Below, one piece after another: positions 51,445 to 60,991 of a DNA stretch of 64,000 nucleotides. A model generated the notes under the pieces. The model ran no database searches. It had not been told where the DNA came from and saw nothing but the letters and a program-made list of their open reading frames with translations. The stretch comes from Paenibacillus_V sp046244365. GTDB taxonomy: Bacteria > Bacillota > Bacilli > Paenibacillales > NBRC-103111. The stretch is taken from contig NZ_CP176395.1 in assembly GCF_046244365.1 (NCBI RefSeq), positions 7,378,001 to 7,442,000 of the forward strand, in the 5' to 3' direction. Each line of letters opens with the position of its first letter. Position 1 is the first letter of the stretch. The position numbers were made by a program, and so were the translations under genes.

Positions 51445-52869
51445 ATGCACGATCTCACCTTCAAACTGGACGAATCGTCCGGGATTGCGCTTTACCTCCA
51501 GATTTATTCCTATATACGCAGCGAAATCGCCGAAGGCCGCATACGTCCGGAAACGAAGCTCCCTTCGGTCCGCATCTTGTCCTCCAGCCTTGGGGTAAGC
51601 CGAACCCCGGTAGCGTTAGCTTACGATCAGCTGCTCGCCGAAGGCTATGTTCGGAGCAAGCCGCGCAGCGGGCTTTATGCCGTGCGGGTCGATGCGCTGA
51701 CACCCCCGCCCGCCGCAGATGGTCCGGCAGCAGGCGAAAAGTCTCCCCCCCGTGCCTATCATGCTTCTCCCGATGAGCCGGTCCGATACGATTTCGGCTA
51801 CGGCGGCATCGATCTGGCCAGCTTTCCTTTTCAGAAATGGCGAAAGCTGATGAACCGCTGTTTTTGGCCGGAAAACAGAAGTCTGTTTCTTTACGGCGAT
51901 CTGCAAGGGGAGCCGGAGCTGCGTGGCGAAATCGCCTCCTATCTCCGCCAGATTCGCGGCGTTCGCTGCACGCCCGAACAGATCGTCGTCGGAGCGGGCA
52001 CCTATCATTCCCTCGATCTGCTTTTTCAACTGTTGAAAGAGGAGGTAACGGTCGTCGGCGCCGAACGGGCGGTTAACGTCGGCATCAAGGCGCTGTTCAG
52101 CCAATATGGCTTTCAATGCCGTCCCTTGCCTTTAGAACCGGACGGCATTCGCCTCGAGGACGTCTACGAAAGCGGAGCGCAAGCCGTGTACGTCACGCCT
52201 TCCCATCAGTTTCCGTTCGGTATGACGTTATCCGCAGGCAAACGGAGCAGGCTGCTCAACTGGGCCGAGGAGCGGCAAGCCTACATTATCGAAAACGACT
52301 ATGACGGGGAATTCCGCTACGGCGGGCGGCCAATCCCTTCGCTGCAAGGACTCGACAACAGCGGACGGGTCATCTACGCCGGAACGTTCTCCAAGGCGCT
52401 TACGCCATCCTTTCGAATCAGCTACCTTGTGTTGCCGCCTGCGCTGCTTGCTCGATTCAGGCTCATGCGACACAGCTACGACCAGCTCGCTTCCCCGATT
52501 TTGCAAAAAACGCTGCAAATGTTCATGCAGACGGGTGATTTCGAGCGCCACATGCGCAAAATGAGAAGCTTGTACCAGCGTAAGCGCGACACGCTGCTGC
52601 AAGCGATCCGGCAGAAGCTGCCGGACGAAATCGAAATCATCGGCGCGGGCTCAGGGCTACATGTGCTGCTCCGTACGTACAACGGGCTTAACGAGGAGCA
52701 ACTGATTGCCCGAGCCAAGCTGAACGGCGTTGCCGTCTACCCGACCTCTACTTACGCCCTTGAGCCTGACAGCGCACCGCCGGCGACGGTACTGCTCGGG
52801 TTTGGCGGCTTATCCGAAGAGCTCATAAGGGAGGGCATCGACAAGCTGGCTGAAGCCTGGCGTCTTTGA
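51445..52869 (+). CDS. MocR-type regulator (GntR helix-turn-helix plus aminotransferase domain)
   Basis: 474 residues, ATG at 51445 with AAGGAGAAGC. The N-terminal GntR winged helix (about 12-75) has IALYLQIYSYIRSEIAEG, LPSVRILSSSLGVSRTPVALAYDQL and a Gly-rich wing. A linker follows, then the class I aminotransferase-like domain (about 115-470) with GAGTYHSLDLLF, IENDYDGEFRYGG and PLP-Lys317 in YAGTFSKALTPSFRISY. It uses PLP adducts as effector. Divergent from hisC, and followed 147 bases later by an amino acid permease, so either could be its target. Confidence 0.92.
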   Translation: MHDLTFKLDESSGIALYLQIYSYIRSEIAEGRIRPETKLPSVRILSSSLGVSRTPVALAYDQLLAEGYVRSKPRSGLYAVRVDALTPPPAADGPAAGEKSPPRAYHASPDEPVRYDFGYGGIDLASFPFQKWRKLMNRCFWPENRSLFLYGDLQGEPELRGEIASYLRQIRGVRCTPEQIVVGAGTYHSLDLLFQLLKEEVTVVGAERAVNVGIKALFSQYGFQCRPLPLEPDGIRLEDVYESGAQAVYVTPSHQFPFGMTLSAGKRSRLLNWAEERQAYIIENDYDGEFRYGGRPIPSLQGLDNSGRVIYAGTFSKALTPSFRISYLVLPPALLARFRLMRHSYDQLASPILQKTLQMFMQTGDFERHMRKMRSLYQRKRDTLLQAIRQKLPDEIEIIGAGSGLHVLLRTYNGLNEEQLIARAKLNGVAVYPTSTYALEPDSAPPATVLLGFGGLSEELIREGIDKLAEAWRL

Positions 52870-53016
52870 CAAAAGAAAGCGCCGCTGCGAAATAAAACAA
52901 CGCAAAAGATTTCATCCGCGCGTCATCCGCCTGTATACGGATCGTCCTGTTTGGGAAACGTGAGTAACGGACATGATTGGTACCGGCTCACGCGAGCCGG
53001 GAAGCGGAAGGAACGG

Positions 53017-54435
53017 ATGCTGGCGATGAGCAGAGAAGCAAAGCTGGGGCTGCCGATATTAACGGCAATGGTCGTGGGAAATATGGTCGGTTCGGGTATT
53101 TTCATGCTGCCGAGGCTGATCGCGGAGGTGGCAAGCCCTGCCGGAGCGCTGCTGGCTTGGCTGTTTACGGGCGGGGGCGTGCTTGCGCTGGCATATATTT
53201 TCGGCAGCTTGGCCGTACGCAAGCCGGAACTTTCCGGCGGTCCGCAGCAATATGCGCGCGCATTATTCGGCCGGAAGGAAGCCGCCGCCAAAATGTCCGC
53301 CTATGCCGTCTCTTGGGGATACTGGGTGGCCAACTGGTCGGGCAATGTCGCCATTATCACAACGTTCGCGAGCTATTTGTCGACCTTCTTCCCGGTTATG
53401 ACAAACCGGGCCGTATTGTTTCAGATCGGCTCCTTTCCCGTTCGCGCCGGCAATTTGCTTACGTTCGCCATATGCTCGGTGCTGCTGTGGGGCGTACATT
53501 CGCTGATTCTGCGCGGCATCGAAGAAGCCGGCCGCATCAACTTGCTTGCGACCGGCGCGAAGGTGCTCGGCTTCCTGCTCTTCATAACGGTCAGCTTATT
53601 CGCCTTCGACCGCAGCAACATCCTGCCGTTCGAGCAGCCCGTCACGCTGCCTAGCGGCGAGACCATCGGCCTGTGGGGACAGCTCAACGCGGGCGTATTC
53701 GCTACGCTCTGGGCATTCGTCGGCATGGAGTCGGCCGTCGTCTTTTCGTCCCGCGCGAGGCGCCCCGACGATATTCGCAAAGCGACTGTCATCGGCCTTT
53801 TTACCGCTTTGATCATCTACATCGGGATCACCATTCTGGTCATGGCCGCCATGCCGAGAAGCCTGCTCACAAATAGCGAGAAACCGCTCGTGGACACTCT
53901 CTCGTTCATCGTCGGTCCTTCCGGCAGCTACATGATGGCCGGTCTTGGACTTGTTTCTCTCTTCGGCTCGGCGATCGGTTGGGTGCTGCTGAGCGCCGAA
54001 ATCGCCTTCCAGGCCGCCAAGCAGGGCTTGTTCCCGCGTCTTTTTTTACGCGAAAATAAGCGCGGCGCACCGGTCGCCGCGCTTATCGTAACCAACTCGC
54101 TGGCACAGGCGTTCCTGCTGTCTACGCTATCCCAGTCGCTGACTAAGGCTTTCTCGTTCATCACGTTCGTCGCTACGTTATCCAGTCTGCTGCCTTACGC
54201 GCTAGCGGCCGTATACCACTTGAAGCTGGTCCGTTCGGGCGAAACGTACTTGTCCGCTTCCGGCAAGCAGGAACGCATCCGAGACGGCACCGCCGCCGTT
54301 ATCGCAACCGTATACGCCTTCTGGGTCATCCGGACCGGCACGGCCAACCTGCAGACGTTCCTGTTCGGGGCAGGACTCCTCGTCCTCGGCTTGCTGCTGT
54401 ATCCGGTTATGACGCGCGGTACCGATAAGCGATGA
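53017..54435 (+). CDS. APC-superfamily amino acid permease or antiporter
   Basis: 472 residues from ATG at 53017 (GGAAGGA, four bases); ATG 53026 and an upstream TTG are alternatives. About 12 membrane segments. The first, LGLPILTAMVVGNMVGSGIFMLP, holds the GSGIF substrate-binding turn; later SGGPQQYARALFG and FVGMESAVVFSSRARRP. Resembles the basic amino acid/polyamine antiporter family (arginine-ornithine type). Inner membrane. Follows the MocR gene in the same orientation. Confidence 0.88.
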   Translation: MLAMSREAKLGLPILTAMVVGNMVGSGIFMLPRLIAEVASPAGALLAWLFTGGGVLALAYIFGSLAVRKPELSGGPQQYARALFGRKEAAAKMSAYAVSWGYWVANWSGNVAIITTFASYLSTFFPVMTNRAVLFQIGSFPVRAGNLLTFAICSVLLWGVHSLILRGIEEAGRINLLATGAKVLGFLLFITVSLFAFDRSNILPFEQPVTLPSGETIGLWGQLNAGVFATLWAFVGMESAVVFSSRARRPDDIRKATVIGLFTALIIYIGITILVMAAMPRSLLTNSEKPLVDTLSFIVGPSGSYMMAGLGLVSLFGSAIGWVLLSAEIAFQAAKQGLFPRLFLRENKRGAPVAALIVTNSLAQAFLLSTLSQSLTKAFSFITFVATLSSLLPYALAAVYHLKLVRSGETYLSASGKQERIRDGTAAVIATVYAFWVIRTGTANLQTFLFGAGLLVLGLLLYPVMTRGTDKR

Positions 54436-54475
54436 CCAGAACGAAGGCCTCACGCAACTCCCCTGGTAATTCTCC

Positions 54476-55513
54476 TTACGGTTTCAACGGAATTACCATA
54501 TTCCATGTTTCCGCCGCATGGCTGAAGCCTCCGGGACCGTCGGCCGTCGCCGCGAACAGGTGGGTCGGCACGCCGTCCTGGAACAGAAGGAAAGGCCGTT
54601 CGAAGCTGCCCATCGTCCTTACGATCCCGTCGTCCCAAAGTACGTTTCGGGAGTAAGCTTTCTCTGCAACCATCTCCCAGTCCACGCCATTTCGCGAATA
54701 CGCATGGATACCGGCATGCAGCTCTCCGCAAACTCGCCCGTCCATATCCTTTGCAATCAGCTCGTAGCCGTTCTCCGTTCGCCAAACGAAAGGATCCTCC
54801 AGATGGCACAGCTCCTCGGGCAGAATCGGCAAGTCGCTCGCACTGCGGTAAGTCCCGTCGTAGCGTTCGGCTCGTGCCGCCCCTATATTCATCCGGCCAT
54901 GCTTGTGGCCGACGTGGCATCTTCCCTTGTAAATCAGCAGTACGGAACCGTCCGGGTGTATGCAGGGAGCCGGGTTGCTCGTCAAATAGCTGTCGAACTT
55001 GCCCGGGCGCGTCTGCAGCACCGGCTGCTCCAGCCGTTTCCAAGGACCGAGCACGCTGGCCGATGTCGCAATACCTATCCGCTTGTTCGAACGCGCGACG
55101 ATTACCCGCGGATCCTCCATTTCGAGCGGAGCCTCCGGATCGGGGTCCGCGAATGGATGCGTGCTGCCCATATAGTAAAGCACGTATGTATCTCCGGCTC
55201 GGACGATATGCGGATTATGCGTGCTGCGGCCGTCCCAATATTCGGCGCCTCTGGCCGGAAGCACGACTTCCTGGAATACGTATGGCCCTTCCGCCGTATC
55301 CGAAACGGCCCGAACGACCTCGGATGCGACCAGCCAGCCGGGATGCATCGGAAGCGCTTTCGGCCACCTCGAGGCGAACATGTGATACCGCCCGTCTTCC
55401 CCGCGCACGACCGAGCCGCACCATACCCAGTACCCTTCCATCCGGAATCCGCCGTTTACCGGCGCGGGAAGCAGCTTATCGATAAAAGGCGATTGATTGT
55501 TCGTCGCTGACAT
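54476..55513 (-). CDS. Five-bladed propeller glycoside hydrolase-like protein (GH43/GH32 superfamily)
   Basis: 345 residues, ATG at 55513 with AAGGAGGAG. Propeller blades contain GSVVRGEDGRYHMFASRW, STHNPHIVRAGDTYVLYYMG, SNPAPCIHPDGSVLLIYKG and LEDPFVWRTENGYELIAKD, the last matching the LEDPFV motif of this superfamily. No signal peptide, so cytoplasmic; it probably acts on imported oligosaccharides. Exact family not assignable by eye. Convergent with the permease gene, 40 bases apart. Confidence 0.75.
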   Translation of the reverse strand: MSATNNQSPFIDKLLPAPVNGGFRMEGYWVWCGSVVRGEDGRYHMFASRWPKALPMHPGWLVASEVVRAVSDTAEGPYVFQEVVLPARGAEYWDGRSTHNPHIVRAGDTYVLYYMGSTHPFADPDPEAPLEMEDPRVIVARSNKRIGIATSASVLGPWKRLEQPVLQTRPGKFDSYLTSNPAPCIHPDGSVLLIYKGRCHVGHKHGRMNIGAARAERYDGTYRSASDLPILPEELCHLEDPFVWRTENGYELIAKDMDGRVCGELHAGIHAYSRNGVDWEMVAEKAYSRNVLWDDGIVRTMGSFERPFLLFQDGVPTHLFAATADGPGGFSHAAETWNMVIPLKP

Positions 55514-55551
55514 CTGTCTTCGCTCCTCCTTGTTTTTTCTTTACGAACATC

Positions 55552-55568
55552 TTATCAGATAACCTGAT
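55552..55568. promoter_or_regulatory. Dyad upstream of the propeller hydrolase gene
   Basis: TATCAG, five bases, CTGATA, about 40 bases upstream of the start at 55513. Size and position fit a GntR- or LacI-type operator. Confidence 0.4.
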
Positions 55569-55753
55569 AGGTTTATATGAGAAATAGAAGGACGATCGCA
55601 AGTTTGCCGACCAACCGCCGGCCGCTATTGCCGGAGGAAAGCCGGCCGACTTATGAACATAGAGGACCGGTTCCGGTACGGAATAACGATCCTCGATTCA
55701 CCTATTTGTTCACTGAGACTCGCCGACAACCGTCCTTCAATGAAAGCCTGCCG

Positions 55754-56335
55754 CTATTCGTTAAAATATCCCCGCTTAAAAAGCGCATACCACTCGTTCA
55801 ATTGCGCTTCGTCGAACACTTGCAATTTGGCAAGAATATGCTTGGAAAACTCGACGGCCCCACTTCCGTTCGCCGTAATAAGGAGTCCGTCGCTAACCGC
55901 TTGTGCGTCCACGTAATGAGCGTCTCCCTTATATTCGGGTGCCCCCTTTTTCAGATACCCTAACGTATTGCCCGTATGCTTGCCGCGGTCGAGAAAACCG
56001 TGCTTGCCGAGGAACGTAGTCGCGTCGCAAATCGCCGCCACGGGGATGCTACGCTCTAAGCAGTTCTGCACGATCGCTTTTGCTTGCCGGTTCGCTTCGT
56101 CTCTCCAGCCGGTTCCGCCCGGAATGATGAGCATGGCGACTTCCGTTTCGAATGCGAACGACTCCAGCTCGTAATCGGGCAGCACCCGAAGTCCGCCCAT
56201 CGACGTCTTTGGCGATTTGTCTATGGCGATCGTCCTGACACGATATCCCGTAGACGGCTTATTCAGCTCCGCCGTGACATAGCTCGCCTCCCAATCCGCA
56301 AAACCGTCCGTAACCAGTACCAACACTTCTTTCAT
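55754..56335 (-). CDS. DJ-1/PfpI family protein
   Basis: 193 residues from ATG at 56335 with GGAGTGA upstream. MKEVLVLVTDGFADWEAS begins the flavodoxin-like core; LIIPGGTGW holds the oxyanion region, and the nucleophile is Cys103 in VAAICDATTFLG. Closest by pattern to the YoaZ/YdeA-type glutamine-amidotransferase-like proteins of Bacillales. Probably a stress hydrolase or glyoxalase; activity unknown. A TATAAT about 45 bases upstream, next to an operator dyad, suggests regulated expression. Confidence 0.88.
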   Translation of the reverse strand: MKEVLVLVTDGFADWEASYVTAELNKPSTGYRVRTIAIDKSPKTSMGGLRVLPDYELESFAFETEVAMLIIPGGTGWRDEANRQAKAIVQNCLERSIPVAAICDATTFLGKHGFLDRGKHTGNTLGYLKKGAPEYKGDAHYVDAQAVSDGLLITANGSGAVEFSKHILAKLQVFDEAQLNEWYALFKRGYFNE

Positions 56336-56396
56336 CTTGCTCACTCCTTGTCCTAATTGCCTCATAGTCTTGTAGCTTTCATTATAACCGGACATC

Positions 56397-56415
56397 ACTG
56401 ACAACGGCTGTCAGT
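56397..56415. promoter_or_regulatory. Operator dyad between the DJ-1 and quinone-oxidoreductase loci
   Basis: ACTGACA, five bases, TGTCAGT: perfect seven-base arms. It lies just upstream of the TATAAT serving the DJ-1 gene and 95 bases from the oxidoreductase start. It resembles HxlR/MarR-type redox regulator sites. Confidence 0.5.
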
Positions 56416-56442
56416 AAAGATTGGCGCTCCCGCACCGTTTGT

Positions 56443-56862
56443 ATGAAAGCAAGCATTCATGGCACAATGTATGGTGAAAAGACGGATTGCAAGGAGAGTG
56501 AGCCCGCTTATGAAAGCATTGGTGCCGCCTACGATTCCGTCGGATCTACGCTGCCGGACAGCATCGCGGCCGTTCGCATCAAAGGAACCGTCGTTTTCTA
56601 CGGCATGGCCGGAGGAGATCCGCCTCTCGTCGACCCCCGCATGCTTATGGATACGTCCAAAACGTTAACCGGCGGCGATCTATGGAATCATCTGACTGCT
56701 CACGAAGACCGTATCGCCAGATCGGAAGAGCTGTTCGGCGCCGTACGGCAGGGTCATTTACGCATGGAGGAACCGAAGCGTTATGCGCTGCGGGACGGTG
56801 CGGACGCCCACCGGCTCCTGGAAAGCCGGACGAGTACGGGTAAAATCCTGCTAATCCCTTAA
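56443..56862 (+). pseudogene. Zinc-type alcohol dehydrogenase / quinone oxidoreductase with large internal deletion
   Basis: The C-terminal third is clear: AAYDSVGSTLPDSIAAVR, GTVVFYGMAGGDPPLVDP and RYALRDGADAHRLLESRTST, ending GKILLIP. This is the tail of NADPH:quinone reductase-like enzymes. The original start survives as AAGGAGAG followed by ATG at 56511 (MKALVPPT, as in the family MKAL start), but it is in a different frame. About 200 residues between the first few codons and the Rossmann core are missing. A deletion therefore joined the start to the C-terminus out of frame. Confidence 0.75.
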
Positions 56863-57022
56863 AAAGAAGCGTGAGCCGGACCCATCCAAGCGGATAGCCT
56901 CTTCGGCCTTCCAGCAAACCGACCGGTCGCGAAACAGAGATTCAACCGGACGACAACAGGCTGTCGTCACCCTTTTTTCGAAGGAAAACGGCAGCCTGTT
57001 TGCATCCGCTTTTTTGAAGGGA

Positions 57023-58633
57023 TTATTTCGTAGCCTTGTAGCGGTCATACGCCTGCTGGTAAATTTTCATCATTTTGTCGAGGCCCATGTCGTTGAGCTT
57101 CTTCACGTAGTCGTCCCATTCCTTATCGATGCCGCCGGACATCATCCATTTGGCGTACATTTTGCTCACGTACGAATCGATATCGGTCAGATAGCGGGAA
57201 ATTTGATCGCTTTCCTCGGCGGTAAAATACGTTTTCGGGAACGAGTTGTCGACCAGGTATTTGCCGTAAACGTTGTCGACGTCGATCTTGGAGCGAAGAT
57301 TGCTCTTCGGCGCCACGACCATGTCGTTGACGGCTTTCGTCGTTGCCCATACGGTGTAAGCCGTTGGAGGCACCTGCTTGAATTCCTCGTCATTGCCGCC
57401 CTGCGGCAGCGCGATGGCGTCATATTTGCCGTCCGAGCGCGCCTTCAGGCTGTCGCCGCCGATTACGCCTTTGCTGAATTGCAGAGAGATCATCGGGTCG
57501 TACATGTAGTCGATCCAGCGGATCGTCGCTTCCGGATTTTTGTTCTTATTCGTAATGGCAAACGACGCTCTGAGCAAAATGCCGTTCGGATACTCGGCCC
57601 AAATGGCTTCCTTGCCGTTCGGTCCTTTGAGCGGCGGCAGCGAGACGTAGTCCTGATTCGCCGGATTCCAGTCGAACGTTACGCCTACGATGCCCTTGCT
57701 TTCCTTCGCGGTCAATACTTTGCTGTCCTGCGTAAAGCTTTCCTGATCCGCCAAGCCTTCGGCGAACAGCTTGTTGAAATATTGGATCGCTTCCTTGTAT
57801 TCCGGTTGCACCGCCGTATACACGACCTTGTCTTTCTCCACGGACAAGTGGTTGTTGCCGACCTTGTGCACGTCCCGGTCTACACGGCCGAAGGCGCCGA
57901 AGAAGGAATTGACGTCGCTGTTCCAGTTCTGCAGGAAGGACAGCGGGATTTGGTCTTTCTTGTTGTTGCCGCCGAGGTCGTGCTCCTTAAACGCTTTCAA
58001 CGTTTGGTACAGCTCGTCGGTCGTCGTCGGCATCGGCAGCTTCAGCTCGTCGAGCCATTTCTTGTTGATGAACATCGTCGACTTCGTCCGCGAATACCCC
58101 TCGTCGATCGTCGGCAGCGAATAGATGTGGCCGTCAGGCGCCGTCAGCTGCTTTTTGTACGTCGGGTTGTCCTGCAGCAGCTTCTTGACGTTCGGGGCGT
58201 ATTTGTCGATCAGCCCTTCGAGCGGAATCAGTATGCCCTGCGAGCCGTATTTAACGATATCCGTATCCTCGCTCAAAATGCCATGGGCATAAAAAGCGTC
58301 AGGCAGCTCGCCGCCGGCGAACAGCAAGTTTTTCTTTTCGTTCCAGCTGCTGCCCGGCGTCAAATCCCAATTGACGTGAATATTCGTTTTGGCTTCGATG
58401 TCTTTGAAAATTTTGTAGTCGTTCAAATCCTTCCCTGACGGCGGCTTGAAGCCGGCGATGTTCAAGGTCAGCTTCTCCTTCACGATCGGAAAATCGGTCG
58501 CATTCAAATTCGCAGGCACCTCGGACGATTGCTTGCCCTCTTCCTTCGCTGCGTCTTTCCCTCCGCCGCAGCCTGCAAGTCCTGCAGTCATGACGGTAAG
58601 CGCCATTGCGGCGATCGGCCATTTTTTGTTCAT
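57023..58633 (-). CDS. Extracellular solute-binding lipoprotein, LplA type
   Basis: 536 residues from ATG at 58633 (GAGGGGA, seven bases). Signal MNKKWPIAAMALTVMTAGLAGC with lipobox LAGC. Long-form binding protein with TFDWNPANQDYVSLPPLKG-type motif (VTFDWNPANQDYVSLPPL) and SLPTIDEGYSRTKSTMFINK, both typical of this subfamily in Paenibacillus. C-terminus YQQAYDRYKATK. Last gene of the third importer operon. A stem-loop with AACAGGCTG/CAGCCTGTT arms (56954-57001) follows and may terminate it. Confidence 0.9.
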   Translation of the reverse strand: MNKKWPIAAMALTVMTAGLAGCGGGKDAAKEEGKQSSEVPANLNATDFPIVKEKLTLNIAGFKPPSGKDLNDYKIFKDIEAKTNIHVNWDLTPGSSWNEKKNLLFAGGELPDAFYAHGILSEDTDIVKYGSQGILIPLEGLIDKYAPNVKKLLQDNPTYKKQLTAPDGHIYSLPTIDEGYSRTKSTMFINKKWLDELKLPMPTTTDELYQTLKAFKEHDLGGNNKKDQIPLSFLQNWNSDVNSFFGAFGRVDRDVHKVGNNHLSVEKDKVVYTAVQPEYKEAIQYFNKLFAEGLADQESFTQDSKVLTAKESKGIVGVTFDWNPANQDYVSLPPLKGPNGKEAIWAEYPNGILLRASFAITNKNKNPEATIRWIDYMYDPMISLQFSKGVIGGDSLKARSDGKYDAIALPQGGNDEEFKQVPPTAYTVWATTKAVNDMVVAPKSNLRSKIDVDNVYGKYLVDNSFPKTYFTAEESDQISRYLTDIDSYVSKMYAKWMMSGGIDKEWDDYVKKLNDMGLDKMMKIYQQAYDRYKATK

Positions 58634-58727
58634 CGCGATATCCCCTCTCTTGTACGTAAACATTTCGAGCAGCATGCGGCATTTATTGCGTCTATCTACC
58701 CTCTATGGCAAGCGGCCGGAGCCGCGG

Positions 58728-59612
58728 TTACCCTTTCAGCGAGCCTACCAGCGCACCTTTAACGAAAAACCTTTGTAGAAACGGGTACAAAATGAGCATC
58801 GGCAAGCTGGATACGATAATGATGCCGTACTTCATCAGCTCCATCTTCTTTTGCTGCTCCTGCGAGCCGTCTAGCATATCCTGCAAATCGGAGCCCTCGT
58901 TCATGATGAGAATGTTGCGCAAAATCGTCTGCAGCGGCTGCATGCTGTTGCTTTTCAAATAAATTAACGCCTGGAAGTACGAATTCCAATGCCCTACCGC
59001 ATAGAACAGCACCATGACCGCCACAATCGGCAGCGCAAGCGGAATCGCGATTTTATAGAAGAACTTCAGGTTCGAGCAGCCGTCCATTTGCGCCGATTCC
59101 AGCAGCTCGCCGGGCACGTTGGACTGGAAGAACGTTCGTACGATAATGACATTGAACACGGAAACCGCATTCGGCAAAATCATCGCCCACGTCGTATTGA
59201 GCATACCCAAATCTTTGACAAGCAAGTAGGTCGGGATCAGTCCGCCCCCGAAGAACATCGTGAATACGAGCAGGAACATAAAGACGTTTCGGCCTACCAG
59301 ATCCGTTCTCGACAGCGCGTAGCCGGCCGTAATCGTCAGCACGATATTGATTGCCGTTCCCGACACCGTATACCATAACGAATTTCGGAAGCCAAGCCAA
59401 ATCGAAGGTTCGGCGAACAAGCGTTTATAACCGTCCCATGTCACCTTCTCGGGAAAAAACAGCAGTTTTCCGGAATAAATCAAGTTCGGATCCGTAATGG
59501 AAGCGGTCACGACAAAGTAAAGCGGATAGAGCACGAGTAACACCAAAATCGAGATGAGCGTATAGTTGCAAATGTCGAACAGGAGATCCGCCCTTGTTCT
59601 TACCAGTTTCAT
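58728..59612 (-). CDS. Carbohydrate ABC permease, LplC/YtcP type
   Basis: 294 residues, ATG at 59612 with GGGGAGAG. Six membrane segments; ELLESAQMDGCSNLKFFYKIAIP is the EAA loop. The C-terminus LQRFFVKGALVGSLKG is diagnostic. 13 bases after the partner permease. Confidence 0.93.
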   Translation of the reverse strand: MKLVRTRADLLFDICNYTLISILVLLVLYPLYFVVTASITDPNLIYSGKLLFFPEKVTWDGYKRLFAEPSIWLGFRNSLWYTVSGTAINIVLTITAGYALSRTDLVGRNVFMFLLVFTMFFGGGLIPTYLLVKDLGMLNTTWAMILPNAVSVFNVIIVRTFFQSNVPGELLESAQMDGCSNLKFFYKIAIPLALPIVAVMVLFYAVGHWNSYFQALIYLKSNSMQPLQTILRNILIMNEGSDLQDMLDGSQEQQKKMELMKYGIIIVSSLPMLILYPFLQRFFVKGALVGSLKG

Positions 59613-59625
59613 CGTCTCTCCCCCT

Positions 59626-60606
59626 TTACCACAAGCTGGTTTGCTTTAATGATTTGGCGATTTTGTTCACGCTGATCAGCAGAATGAAGTTGATGACCGT
59701 ATTGAAAAGGCCGATCGCCGAAGCGTAGCTGTATTGCGCCTGCACGAGCCCCGCCTTGTACACGTAAGTTTGGATCGTTTCGGACGAGTCTACGTTGAGC
59801 TGGTTTTGCATCAGGTATACCTTCTCGAACCCGACGCTCATCATATGGCCCATATTCATGATCAGCATGATGATGACGGTCGGCAAAATCGAAGGGATAT
59901 CGATGTGGATGACCCGTTGCAGCTTTGTCGCTCCGTCTACCGTCGCCGCTTCGTGCAAATCCGGATTGACCGCGGTCAGCGCCGCCAAATAAATGATCGT
60001 CCCCCAGCCTACGCTTTGCCAAACGCCGGAGAATACGAACACCGTTTTGAACCATTCGGCGCTCCCCATGAAGAAGATCGGCTCGATGCCGAACAGACCG
60101 AGAAAGCTGTTAACCGCGCCCGTTTTCGGCGACAGCAGCAGGTACACCATCCCGACGACGACAACGGTAGAAATGAAGTGCGGCGCGTAAGTAATCGTTT
60201 GCACGAATCGCTTGAAGCGTTCGCTCGTCAGTTGGTTGATCATGAGCGCTAGAATGATCGGCGCCGGAAACGATACAAGCAGCTCGTAGATGCTGATGCC
60301 GAGCGTATTCTTGATGATGGTGACGAGCTGGTACGATTCGAAAAAGCGTTCGAAGTTGTCGAAGCCCACCCACGGGCTGCCCGTTATGCCTTTGATCGGA
60401 TTGAAGTTTTTGAAGGCAATTTGCAGTCCGTACATCGGGGCGTAATGAAAAATAATGAAGTAAGCGAGCGTCGGCAAAAACAGCAGATACAGATCGTAGT
60501 TGCGCACGATCCGTTTGATCTTCTTCGCGAATGCGCCCTTGGTCGCCCGGGTGCCTCCCTGTCCCGCCGTTATGCTCGCCCCTGTCATATCGATAGGTTG
60601 TGACAT
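59626..60606 (-). CDS. Carbohydrate ABC permease, LplB/YteP type
   Basis: 326 residues from ATG at 60606 (GGAGGTG, eight bases); the longer frame to 60669 includes this site. A 40-residue polar N-terminus precedes LYLLFLPTLAYFIIFHYAPMYG. GLQIAFKNFNPIKGI and the EAA loop LHEAATVDGATKLQRVIHIDIPS follow. Ends ISVNKIAKSLKQTSLW, as in this subfamily. First gene of the operon with the permease and SBP downstream. Confidence 0.92.
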   Translation of the reverse strand: MSQPIDMTGASITAGQGGTRATKGAFAKKIKRIVRNYDLYLLFLPTLAYFIIFHYAPMYGLQIAFKNFNPIKGITGSPWVGFDNFERFFESYQLVTIIKNTLGISIYELLVSFPAPIILALMINQLTSERFKRFVQTITYAPHFISTVVVVGMVYLLLSPKTGAVNSFLGLFGIEPIFFMGSAEWFKTVFVFSGVWQSVGWGTIIYLAALTAVNPDLHEAATVDGATKLQRVIHIDIPSILPTVIIMLIMNMGHMMSVGFEKVYLMQNQLNVDSSETIQTYVYKAGLVQAQYSYASAIGLFNTVINFILLISVNKIAKSLKQTSLW

Positions 60607-60708
60607 GTTTGTTCGTTCACCTCCGCTTGATGTCGGTTTCATGTTGATACTTCCCTGTTGAAATCGCATTCATAACTCTGTTTTAGCACCGCGCCGTCCG
60701 CTTCGTAT

Positions 60709-60726
60709 ATAAGCGAGATCGCTTAT
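60709..60726. promoter_or_regulatory. Palindromic operator upstream of the third importer operon
   Basis: ATAAGCGA, two bases, TCGCTTAT: a perfect 8+8 dyad about 100 bases upstream of the permease start. Probably the binding site of a LacI/GntR or other dimeric regulator. Confidence 0.5.
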
Positions 60727-60991
60727 TCGACTATGCGAGAATTGATATGCCGGCCATAACGGGCGGAATGGGCCATAATTGACCCGCCAATATGCGAAAT
60801 AAAGCCGGCCGATAGGGGCTCGGTAAGTAGCGGCGGAGCTGCCGGCGGTTCGGTGCGTCTCGCGGCTCGCGTGCCGGCGTTGTTGATGGCGCTCCCTTTG
60901 TGAGCGGGGCTCAGGGCTCGCGCGCCGTTGCCGTTGCCGGTGCCGGTGCTCGGTCGGCGGAGCTCTCGCAGCTCGCGTGCCGGCGCCACGT

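Noticed and set aside
57014..58438. 474-codon plus-strand ORF opposite the third SBP gene
   Set aside because: Arg/Val/His-rich antisense frame of a clear lipoprotein gene with a proper start and lipobox.
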